A DNA stretch of 64,000 bases from NCBI GenBank assembly GCA_018389105.1, contig JACATO010002144.1, positions 124,001 to 188,000 of the forward strand. The letters run 5' to 3'. Shown here piece after piece: positions 1 through 12,700 of this stretch. The notes under the pieces were generated by a model. The model did no database searches. It was not told the DNA's origin and was given only the letters and a program-made list of their open reading frames with translations. Every line of letters starts with the position of its first letter. Position 1 is the stretch's first letter. The DNA is from Nautilus pompilius. Its lineage: Eukaryota > Mollusca > Cephalopoda > Nautilida > Nautilidae. Made by a program: the position numbers and the translations under genes.

Positions 1-633
1 CCTCAGATAACCTTTAAAAAGCGCAAGATGCTGGTGCCAAAATGTGTTTCATCCCAGAAGACCTCACACAAGATACTGAATGAATTTCTGAACAGAAATT
101 TTCCACTTTGGAGCAAAATATCAGATTCCGAAGTCTGTCTCAATAACTAAAAATCTTAGTTTTTAGATGATTGCCTCTATTAAACAGTCCTGATGTCTTT
201 ATTTAACATCTCTGACAGTTACCAACACTGTTTAGGGACTCATTTCAACCTTGTTTTCCTTATGGAACCTAACATTATGTTGTATCCATAGATCCTTAGC
301 AGTATTTGGGTGGTACAGTATATGTTTGCAGAAACTTTCTGAACACTCCCTGCTCCTAGATGAAAGATGCAGCTTAAAGATCAGGATTATTAGGAAAGAA
401 AAGGAAAAAAATTCCAATACTTTATCTTAACTATTAATAAATAGGTAATAAATAAAAAAGGAATCTTACCGGTAAAGAAACAAACAAACAAAAAAAAAAA
501 AACGTTGCGTAAAATAAAAAAAAAATTTCAAAAACAGTGGTTAACTCTACAAAATAAGTAAATTTCTGAACAATTTTATGAGCAGGGACCAAGCCAAAAT
601 TCACATTGTTTTTATACCTGAATAGATACATAC
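1..633 (-). other. NIPBL: Nipped-B intron 7 (partial)
   Basis: AT-rich intronic sequence downstream of the exon 7 donor. It has short poly-A runs near 480-530 but no recognisable exon, repeat family or RNA gene. Confidence 0.6.
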
Positions 634-723
634 CTGCTGCTGCTTGTCCAACTGGAGATATATTATTAGTCAGAGTATCTGTAGGTAAACCAGTGTTTGC
701 CAGGAAGAAGTCTTCTCCATTAA
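634..723 (-). CDS. NIPBL: Nipped-B exon 7 (last exon visible)
   Basis: The acceptor is a T-rich run ending TTTTTAAG before 723; the donor after 634 is GTATGT. The 90 nt encode NGEDFFLANTGLPTDTLT and end in GQAAAG, phase 1. It is called from the open frame, matching phase and consensus splice sites. Its sequence is not conserved enough to be recognised alone, so the 3' boundary is slightly less certain. Confidence 0.75.
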
Positions 724-3700
724 CTTAAAAAAAAAAAAATTTTAAAAAATAAAATGTTAGCGCTGAAAGTCCCAGGTAAAAGCTGAAACAGCAATAGAAT
801 TGTATAACCTTAAAACCTTCTGAAAGCAGTGATGAGATGTAAGGCATACCTGTGTTCTGTTCAGGTCCTTGAATTTGAGCAAAATTCTGGAACTGCTGTT
901 GAAACCTGGTAGACGCCGTATTTGGTGGAAAGGGACTTCCATGCTGGGTATAAGGACTATTGGGAAATCTTGCAGGACTAGTTTGCTGAGGATATCTGCA
1001 ATGGAAGGAGTTAAAGGATGTTATTTACTCCGCAATGAATTAGTGAATGTGGTGGTCAGTCTATGTTTAGCAAAAATAAGCATTTCCAGGGCTGGAAAAC
1101 CAAATGGATTTGTCTACTAAATACCACTTTGATGGTGTTGCCTTCGTCTAGTGGAGAACCCCCCCCACCCAGTCACAAGCAACAAGTGCAGATGGCAGAA
1201 AGCAACATCCCCCTCCTTGTGGACAAATACATTTTCCCAATACTCCTCTCTCTTTGGTATAGTTTGTCAAAGGGTTAAGCTACACTGTAATTGGCCTAGT
1301 GCTCTTCAAGGATAAAAAGTTAGGCAGATGTTAGTCTGTCAATATGCAGACATTGATTAAAACAATTTCTCTTCATAAATACGGGAGACACTACAGTGTT
1401 TGGAAGTGGCTTTCAACAGGCATACATACAGAGAAATAGGTCAAGGTCAAACTTACCTGGGGGGAGTGCTGTTTTGGCTGTTGTTTTGGTTGCTGTTGTA
1501 TGAAGAATAATGGGGTGGTGACTGATACGTCGGCATCTGCTGTTGCGGAACAAAAGTAGGAGTCTGCTGTGATGATATGCTTTGCCGTGTCTGATGGCCT
1601 GAAAAAGCAAAACCGGGGCAGATCTATAGTGAGATCATTTCCAGGGTGCTGTGCGGGAGTTCCCTTCATACCAAATCCCTATAGCAGTAGCTCTCATGTT
1701 AAATAAAATGAAAAGCTGTTCTATTATGACATTAAATACATTTCTAAGATGAGGGACCTATCACGGGTAACGAGTTCTTTCTGTTACAACACAGGTTGTT
1801 GTTTAAAAATTTGGTTCATGTTCATGTGCACATGTGGCCCAGTGTTTAAAATAAACATTTTTGCAGTTTTTTTTCTATTTTTTTGTACCTTTTAACAACA
1901 AAAAAAAAAACAAAAAATTTTTTAAAAAAGCAAGCATGGGATCAAATCTCCAATTCACAGTAGAAACAATTATCTGAGCAAAGAAAAATTTTATAAAGTT
2001 ATTTAATAAACTTAAGAGTCCATTTCAGATTTTAAACATTAGGCAGAGAATAAAATCTGCTGCAGAAAGAATACTGAATTATCGGAGCGAGGGTTCAGCA
2101 CAGATCCATTAGAATATTTCTGGGTTTTTAGGCATATGACAGTCAACTAAAAATGGCAGACTAGAGTGGTTCATCCATTAGACATTTAATAGGAAACACC
2201 TGACAAGTTTCAAAATAATTTGGAGTTTTCTGTCATAGTCACAACTTGGTTAAGATTTCAGCATGGCTTGATATCAGAAAACATTTTTTGGGTATTAGAA
2301 TTGTTAGTAAATGGGAATAAATTATTGGCAAACCTAAATACTGGCGGGCATGTGAGTCATTTCAAAACTCATTTTGATGTATATTTTTCTTATGTGAGAG
2401 CCTTCACTTGAGTATATATTTTTTTTTCAGTACTGACCATGTTTTAAACTTTTAGAATATTTTTTTTTTTAAATTGTAGCTCTGATCGTTTTTGGCAAAA
2501 CTTCCAAATAAACAAACAGAACAACTGTTTCTGGCCAGTTCACCAAAGATAACTCTAATGATTATTTTCAGAAGATCCTAAAGTGCATTGGAAAATATAT
2601 CTTTATGGTACAGGGAGATCTTAAATTGACTTAGAGAGGTATTAATTTCAAATACTAGGAACTTAAAGCTGAATTACTACTCAGATGCTTGTTGCTGACC
2701 CTTTTAGAAATTAAAACAGGGATTCTCAGTCAAAAGTTGAACAATTTACCAGATTTTAAAACAGGCATAGTGGTTGACCACGGAGAATTTTGAATTTTCA
2801 AAATGATGAGTGAGACTTTATTCTGTCATATCAAGGTTCTTGAGGCTGGGTAAAGAACTTGGTTCGTTTAGCGTTAGTCACTGGCAAAGTTTCTTTAGAT
2901 ATTGTCAACTTCCTTTCTTAACACGTAAAAGTTTCACATTGCTCTCTTAGATTAATTGTCCTAGCCAGGCAAAATATAGGTTCTGGCTACTCTGATGATG
3001 TGACTTTGTTGGCTTTCTCCTGGAATCAAGTTGGCAATAAAATGCTATGTCTAGATACAGCCATATCTCAGTTGTCTTATACAATGGTGCCTTTGTCATT
3101 TTTAAAAAATGTTTTTGTCAAGGTAACATGCATCAAAACTAGTGATCAAGTTCATACCACAAGTTGTTGACTGTTGTTCCAGATTTAAAAAAAAAGAATT
3201 CACCTGCACCCAAATCAGTTTTCCTACTTGACTATATCAGATAACTGTTTGTCACAAAAGACATAAACTGAACCTCTCTGTTTGCTAGGATTTACCTGAG
3301 GCAAGATGACAAATTTTCTACTTTTTTCACAAAATAAGCCACCCCCCACACCTTACTTAGCCTCCAGAAATTTCTGAAACAAACCAAGTGGATAAACTAA
3401 CCCTGATTTTGCAATAAAGCCCCTGAACATTTGAACAACAGTCATTTAAAAAAAAAGTTTGTTTTATACAGTCATTTCCAATTTTGATATTAAGTGGGCC
3501 TGTAGGAGCTGTTAAAGTTGAGCAACTAATCTACAGTGAATTTCAGCTTTCTAAATCAATTACTTCTTAAGTTAGAGCAACTCGAAAATTTCCACACACA
3601 GACCGACAGAGCTGACCTTTACAGTCACCTGCCATCACCAGATTTTGTTTTGATTAAGCTGGAGAGCTGAAACTAATGCCATTTAAAAGCTTGCCTGGCT

Positions 3701-6700
3701 TCTTTCATGCACCTTACACAACAACAACAACAACAACTCACAGTAACTTACCATCAAAATTTCTCCTATTCTGAAAAACATTAGGATCTTGACTGAGAAC
3801 CATTTTCAACAAATCTGGGATGTCACCTTCAATGGCATCACCCGCTAAAGTGTCTTTTAATTCACTAAAATGGAAAAAAAAAATAAAATGATAATTGTCT
3901 GTCTTTGAGTTGCAGCATTGTTTTAACTTGTGGTTTTCCACAGTATTAGTGGTTTCTTGCCTTTATCTTCATGTTGAGCCACATCTGATGTTTCCCATGC
4001 CATAGTTTAAAAAAAAAAAAAACAATGGGTGGAACTTAGGGTGACTGAAAACCTGACACTTTTAACTGTACAGTGTGCTGACTTACACTGTAAAGTACCA
4101 TTCCCATGTCAATATGGAGGCAGGCCAACCCTGTCAATTGGTCAAGGAAATTTTACAATTAAAAATGGGAGGATGCATGGTTACTCAGAATAAACCAACA
4201 GATAACTGGCTGGTACAAGAGAAAATACTTGATAAATAAAGCTAACATACTAAAACTTTAGGTAAGTAAATAGCAAAATGCCTGTTTTTTGCCACATTGT
4301 ACTTTTCTAGCTTTCATCACCAACCCTTTTATTATAAAATAATCAGTGTTTCAGTAACTTTTCCTGTCACTGCCCTCAGGATGCTTCAGAGTTAGAAGTT
4401 TAATGCACCTCCTTAGTATGGTTTCCTCTTGTTTTTCACCAGCCAGCCAGCCACATGGGTTTCCTTCTACATCTTAAAAAATGAAAATTTCTTGTAGAGA
4501 TTTCTCTGCCAAACTTTGGGAATGCTGGGCCCCAACTTAGTCCAGGATGGTAACACTTCCTAGTGCACAACTGCAGCATTACACTAAGTCACCAGGGATG
4601 TCTCTCTTATAGACATTGATGCATGTACAAAGGGGGAGAACTGTTGGGTTATGAAAAGATAATTTTGGTAACCTCAGCCTCATTAGCAATATGGTCCTGT
4701 CTCCAGTTAGAAATTTTCAGGAAACCTACATAGCAGTGGCCAGACAAGAGTGGGACTAATATTTTGTGGTGCTGCAGCCTTATCAGCAATTCTGGCACAG
4801 GCCCTGTATCAGGGAATCATGGGTTTATAAAGGCACTCTTGCTGAAATTTGTTGAGAATAGCCTACATGAGATCACCAGGGGTTAATGAACAGTAATACC
4901 CTGACTCTCTTTCAGTCTTTACATTGCATAAGGAATGTAAAATGGAGCACCATCCTCCATAAAAGTTCAAACTGCTTTCAAGAGATGACCACTGGCTGGT
5001 AATGCATGAAGTGAGTGGTGGTTTGCACACTGTTGCTCTTCTACTATCCCACACTATGGAGATAATGTCAGGTGGTTTTTGTGGACATCTGCACATTCTG
5101 TTACATTTGCAGCCGATTGTTTGGATTTGGTTTCCACCCCCATATTCATAGAATAAAATGTCTACATTGTTGACATTAGGCATCCAAGATGTGCATAAAT
5201 GTCTACAGAATGAACCTGCTGTGCCTGGCCAACTTGAGTCTCAGATGGTTGTTATTTATTTGTGTCAAGTCTCTGTACAAAAAAAAGCAACTTCACTGCT
5301 AATTATTCTTTAATTAATTTATTCTCAGATTAAGAAGTAAAAAAAAAAAAAAAAGTTTTAACACAGAATTATGTCATTCATGAAAAACTGTTAATATTTA
5401 CTGTACGAATGTACTCTTTCCTTTAAAAATATCAACATTCTTAGCTTAAGCCAAAACCAAGAAATAGCTTCCCCCTTTCTTCTGTAAGCTTTCACTTGAG
5501 TTCAGGAAGAAAAAAAATTAGCACAGAAAGATGATCTAAATCAAGAAATAAAGCATTAAAAAATAAATACAATTGAAGATGAAAAATTCTGTGAAATCAT
5601 GTTAACTAAAAATATGTAAATTTACACCTGACACAATTCCTGAACAAGACTTTTTTTCAAAAGCAACGTTGACAGTTTACTCCAGGACTATAAACATTGC
5701 TCAACATTAACTTATCTATGCCATTAATTTTAATAAAATTCCAGCAAGCTCAAAACTTCAACGTTTTTCAATTAGGCGTCCACAACACTGTAGCTCTCCT
5801 GCTGAGAAGATTGCAAGCAACTCCATATCATTGTACTCAACTGGGTAGCACACACGATGCGTTCTATCTGAAGTGTCGTTATGAGAAAATTTAATTATGC
5901 ATTTGATAATTTGTGATTAAAAATTGTAGCCACTTGAAACATAATATATATTAACAGCATGAAGATTTTGCAATCCCCTACCTCATATTATGCTTCATTT
6001 GACAATGTCTGCAAGCTAATGGACTTCATTTCCAGAAATTAGCATGTTTTAGACAATGTTTGGAAATATATTATATACCATGGAAAGTTAGATCAACTCA
6101 AATAGGCTAAATGCAATAAAATGTACACAAAAACATTGGAACCTATATTAGCAATCCATAATATAATTTAGTCGGATTTTCTTCAAAAAAAAAAAAATCG
6201 GTTTGTTTGTTTGCCCTCTGCCAACTCTCCCCTTTAGGCTTGGGTAGGTAGGTAAAAGATTTTTTTCTCTTTCATATCTACAGCCACAAGAGCAGCAGCA
6301 TAGTGCAAGTACGTGATGAACACAGACCTTCAAACCATGCTATGAAAACTGGAGATATTTTTTTAAAATCTTTTTGTGGTGCATGCGTGTGGGTGCAGGT
6401 GTAAAGTTTGTGTATGTGTGGTTATCTCTGAGGAGAAGGGAGTGGGAGGAGGCCGAGATGGCCAGGGTTAGGGATGCTAGTGTGACCCATGTTAGGTGAA
6501 GCCTTTTTGAGGCATAAAATAGGAAATAAACAATTATTGGAACTGGAAGCTTAATGGTAAACCATATCAAGACTTTGAGAGGAAAAAATTTAATTCCCTC
6601 CACTAACATGGGAAGGAACATGGAGATTTTAAATGAATTTATTAATCTCTACCCATTTATCACTCGGAAAAAACAGAAATGCATTTCTTTTAATAATGAA

Positions 6701-9700
6701 ATATTTGTGAACAATAGTTTATTTTTTTAACAGGAAACTTGCACAAGTTTCATGTAGTTCCATTTATTGGGTTCTGTTTTGAAATGTCTTTTCTACTGTT
6801 TACAACCAGCTCACACAGGCAAGACAACTGAATTTCTTTAGCAGGTCCCTATGTCTTTCAGCTCCTGGAAAAGTGCAATAACTGCCCATTTTTGCACACA
6901 GATGTTTGCTGCACAATAGGAAAAGTTCTATAGGGGTTCTGCAATCCATCTGCAAACCTCACATGGGCAACTCCTCGTAGAGCACCTACAACAAAAATTT
7001 AAAAGAAGTATACAAGGAATAGTATTTGTGAGAAAAAGTAATGGAAATAAATTTGGTATATAAAAGATGTGAAACAAATACTTATTTCTTAAAATCTCAT
7101 TCAATGTGTACAGCGGTGTGCAAAAGTCTTGCATAAAATGACTAGACTTAGAAAATGGGTTCTTATTTTGTAGAAATTAGTAACTATTGCATGTTTTCTG
7201 TTTTAATTGAAAGGTGTCGGTGTCTTTAAACGCCTTTATAACACTAAGATCCATTTTGTAATTGCACAGTCAAAATTTAAATATTAATAAAATAATTTGC
7301 ATGAAATCAGCATGTGCAAAAGTGTTGCATAAACTACAAAAAATTTAGAATATATATTTTGTGCTATAATAGTTTAGGATAGCAGAATATAAACATGAAA
7401 AAACTGTCATTTTCCACTATCCTGATTAATTTTTGTTCAATATAGTGATGCTGAGAGCCTGATATTTGATCCCCGAACAGTGGGCCACAATCGTTCACAT
7501 GAAAGATGGTGAAACCGAATGGGTCATTGTGAATCGTATCAGTTGCAATCAGTCGACGATATCTCACACCCTGAAATGTTGGAAAGCCAATGGGAGCCTA
7601 ATTTTGAAACGCAGAGCCAGCAGATTATGAAAAATGACAGCTTGACAGGATCATCTGATTGCCCACATGTCGAACTCGGACCGATTCTGCACTTCCACTG
7701 ACATCCAGACCGCCTTGTCAAGGCACCATGGGATCCAGTTGGCCTTGTGCACCATTAGACAGTATTTGATCCAAATTGGACTGTTCAGGCGATCGGCACA
7801 GAAGCCGCCGCAGTCTGGATAATCGTCGAAAGCGACTGCAGTGGGCTCGCGACCATCTCCACTTGACCGTAGCCCAGCAGTCCCGAGTTTTGTTTTTTGA
7901 TGAAAGCAAATTTGTGAGGGTCCACTTGGCGGGTTGGTTTTTCGTTTGGTGATCGGTGTCCGAGAAATACCATCTTAGTTGCACTCGACCGACTCTGCAA
8001 CCAGGGGGAGATTCGGCCATGGTTTGGGGCTATTTTCAATCGTCCGGTGTGGTCCATTGCATCACGTGGAGGGTCGGACGAATGCTCATTACTATGCTAA
8101 ATCATCTTGGACATTGTCGAACCGTGTATGTGTGACCACATGCCCCTGACAGCCATCTATCAGCAGGACAACGCTCAAGGCCTTGATGGCAGAGTTGCGA
8201 ATCCCTCTCCTCGACTGGCCGGCTCAAAGCCCAGATCTCAATCCCATCGAAAACATTTGGCACTCGATTAAACTCAACGTTAGTGCCAATAAACTGAAAA
8301 ATAAAACAGATTTGAAACAGAAAATCGAGGAAGCCTGGGTGGAGTTCAGTAGCGACAATTTTCATCGTTTGGTAGCCAGCATGCCTCGTTATTGTGAACA
8401 AGTTATCAAGAATTTCGGATATTCTACTCATTATTGATAGATCTGATCATTTTCTGCATAACTGAAATTGAATCTGAATTTGTTTAGATAGCTGTCTAGA
8501 TTTTATGCAAATGATTTTCTAAAAATTATAACTTTTCTTACAATGAAACGATATGCTTGATATTATTGGAATAGATGCACATCAGTAATATAGATTTACT
8601 TTAATGAACAAGATTTGGTAACAACTGCTTTCGACAAAATGCGAGCTAACTTACAGGAAAAATTATTTTTATGCAAGACTTTTGGACACCGCTGTATACC
8701 CACAATGCTTCATAAATGAGTCTATACTGCTTAAAAACAGATCTCTAGTTAAAGCTAGATGTCTTGATAAGCTTAATGTCGGGTACAATTAATGATCCAC
8801 AAGTATAACCATGCATTTCCAACATGCCCAGGCCTCTTAATGCTTTATGTGCCATGATAAAACAAACAAAATTCATAATTTTTACATTTTTCTGTAACAT
8901 ATCAAAGTTATGAAGACAAGCACCAGGCAGAGATGAAGAGAGTAAAGCATTTAAGTACATTGCAATGTAAATCAAATACTCAGCATACTTATCACATCAC
9001 TGCTAATGGGACTGTCAGAATGTTTAGATTATAAAATGACACTTTACGTGTGATATTTCTGTATGAAAGTATTACTTTTCATAAGCGAGTTTGAAAAATG
9101 AAACGAAATCCTCATACACACCTGTGAATCTGGGTCCAGCCTCATCCTTTTCCAGAGGTAGTTTTCTGGCTCTTCACAACAACTCATTAGTGTTGTGAAA
9201 GAATTCTTTTCTCCAGTCTTTTGTATCCTTTGTCTTCTGACACATGGAGCAAATCATTCTACCTCTTTTATAAAACTCATGCAACGTGGAAACAGAATCT
9301 TCATACTCAGTGTGAAAAGTTTCCCTGTTTCTAAAGTAACTCAATGCTGACTAATCATCTGAGAAGAGCATTTTCTAAGAATCCAAGGTCCTGGTTACAC
9401 AAATCTTCCCAGTGTATCCTTTCAGTTTCCTGCACTTTCTGCTTGACAGAATTTTAAGATGTTTCCATGACCTAGCACCATTTCTTCCAGGACCTTACAC
9501 TGAGCCTCCATTTTACCGAGTACATCTTTCAATACGACAAAATCAAATAGGTTCGTTAAACTAAAATTTGCTTCAGTTTGACTAAGGCATTACAGCCAAT
9601 CGTGTTTCTAGCACATGCTTGTCTAGCTGATGTATGTAATACCTTTGACACTGAAATACTTTCTAGATTAGGTTGTTTATTCTATTCCATTTTACAATGG

Positions 9701-12700
9701 ATACTAGCCAGCATTTTTCTCAATTCTATGAAAACTAAGGGGGGAGGAGGGGCAACTGCACTTTTGTCCATAGGAAAGAGGAGTTGACAGGAAATCGATA
9801 ATGAGCCAAAAACTGGCACGCTCATTTACTTAATGTTTCCTCATAATATAGCCTTAAAAAGTAATAGTAAATAACGATAAATCTGGAGCTTCACCACGTG
9901 TCTACATATTGTTTTATCATAACAACCTCGACACAGAACCGTTTAACATACACAAGCAATTTCTTCAATAATACTTATAAAAATCTTCCTAGTTTTTTTT
10001 TTGTTTTTAAAAATTATTTAATAAAATTAACAAGGTATATCAGCATTTTTGAAAATGTAGCATTCATAGGCTGACTCCCCCAATTTCCAGTTAACAATCC
10101 AAGAATTTGTTGTTTTTATTTCTTAAAAATGGCAATCTGTACTAGAGTACCAAGCTGTTATAATATAATTTTTGATATTCTGTTATTCAAAATAAGAATA
10201 GGAAGAAATTCAGCGTGGGCAATTGAAAGCATGTTGTTGTGTGTAGGGTATCTTAGCTAAGACGAGCTGAAATGAAAATTCCCTAAAATATACAACTGTA
10301 CACAAGCTCGACCATAAGAGTTAAATAGTATAATTCCTATAATATGGTTGTATGCGGATGTTCACAGTGGCATACCGAACTCTCCTTTTTTTAAAGTCAT
10401 ACTTGCAATCCAGAATCAAGAGATTTTCAGTCCACTATGGGCAAAAAAAAAAAAAAACTTAATAGAGTTGCAGGGATTTCTCACGGGTCAGTCAGAAGAG
10501 GGAAAACAGGCGGGGCTCTGTGTGTAGACAGACATTCGTCTTTGCGATATTTTATAACACTCAACAATTATAAAAGCCGCTAAAACAGATCTCCAGCCGA
10601 AAAGCACCAACAAAGCAAATGTCCAAAAAGAGAGAATAATCTTTCTCAAGCCCCCCCTTTCTGGAAAGGCTTGCTTTTTTTAATTTATTTTTTTAAATTG
10701 TTATACTTTACTGGTTTTTAATGCCAACCGAGCCTCGTCTCTGTAAATATAGAGTCAATCTACCTTCCTGATAGAAACATTATGAATGCTATCTGCTGTT
10801 CCCGTCCATCTAATCTTACTGTTCAGAATCCAATTTTCTTCATCATTATCTCCACCACCACCCCGGGGCGCAGTACAACCACCTAAACAGGCCCACCTCT
10901 TTTCTTATGACCCAGGTACAGGAAACGATTAGCAATTCTCCCAAGCCAGTTATTAGCCACAAAGCAGCACAGTTTATGTTCTTCAGCCAAAGAAAATCAC
11001 TCAGAAAATCAAAATGAGTCATTATAGAACATTTCTAACTCTAATGAGGAATTAAGTTTTAAAGTATTTTGGCCCATGTATCAAAGAGAAGCACCAGAAA
11101 CCATTTTTGTTGACCTTGCGTATCTTTGTAACAACTCTAGAATATTGCACCTGCAGAATTTCCATAACAAAAAGCAAGTGCAATGTCAGTCTTTTCTGCA
11201 TCACTGCTGGTTACTTTAATGGCTCCAAGTTTTCAATGTCTTTTTTTGCATACAAAAATTAAAGTGTTATTACTTTTAATGATATCTGAGCAAAAAAAGA
11301 CAAAAACAGGGAAAACAGATTATTGTTATCGACTATGGATTTAAGTGGAGCAAGTTAAAATAATCTGATGTGGAAAAGGGATAAATTTATATGCACATTT
11401 AAATACACAATTCAAATGAATAACTTAAACAAAATGTTTATTCATAAAGGTATCAAAGAAAAAAAAAACAATATGCTACATTTTTACTCACTTATTACAG
11501 AAACATTTGGAATGATTATTCTCAGGAAATTAAACAATCTTTTTTTTTTGTTGCTTTTTTTTTTTACTTTATCATCAGAACTCTCAAATTACTGTCAACC
11601 AACACAGAAAATTGTTCGGCTATATGAATTTCACAACCAACCGATGAGTCTCTTTACACACACCCACCAAATGTACCTTTAGTCTAGTGCTTCGTTTTTA
11701 TTAAACCCTAACCCTAACCGACCTCTTGCTCATCCAAAACAGACTTTAAGTTAAATAATTTTAAGTACAAACAGCCCCAGTGAATCATACGACCAGAATA
11801 TCTTTCCTGAACAGAGATCAGTCATTTTCTCCTCTTCTCATTTGGATCTTTCAGTTTAGGAATACCAAAAAAATTAAGAGAGGATTTGTCATTACTGTCT
11901 TATATACTTTATGTGGTTAAATATATCAAAAATAAAAACTAAATCATAATTTAACAATAGAAAACTGGTCATCAAGACTGACTGATAACCTGTGTCTCCT
12001 TAGTTGACAGTGATGGTCTGAATGCTAAAGTATCTGCAAGGAAACTGCAAATTTTCATCTTTTGGCCCATAGGGAATTGTATAATCCCCCCCCACTCCAC
12101 TTAGCTGTTTTTGTCTGACTCTTTATTCTTCCACAAAAGGCTTAGTTCCGCTTGAGTATTGTCAGGTTACTGAAGAACACAACAAGGCCAAAAAAAAATC
12201 ATTGATACAATAGAGTTCTTAAAGAAATAATTATAATCTGCACAGAGGACTGAGTGCACGTTCCTTGCTTTGAGGAAAAATGCCTAAATGATTAGTTTAG
12301 TAGAACTCTGAAAGAACTTTACAGGCTTCATAATCTCCCCTTCACCTAAATCTTTTACTTTTTAGTTCTGTTAGCATAGCAATTGAGTCTTACTCATGCT
12401 CTCTGACCTTCAGTTGAATGACAACCATTCAGGCCATCAGCAGTCCCAATCTGAGGCTATTATGATAGCCATGGCGCCAATGATAATGTTGATTTCAAAC
12501 CCATACATTAAATCTAATGGGCTCCAACTTTTGACGAAAATGAGAAAAGGCTGACAACCGATTTAAGAATTGTAGATTGGTGCTAATGCTAATTCTAAAC
12601 TCTGGTACAGATTGTAAATAACAACAAGATAAGTACCAAGGTAGCCAGAGTATCAAGTGTATAATTTTTAGATCTGTTTATTTAAAATTTGTTTACTAAT

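Noticed and set aside
4863..5183. 106-residue cysteine-containing minus-strand open frame in intron 3
   Set aside because: No recognisable domain, no splice sites and no upstream continuation. Left as unassigned.
11703..11718. Telomere-like AACCCTAACCCTAACC
   Set aside because: Under three units. Too short to call an interstitial telomere.
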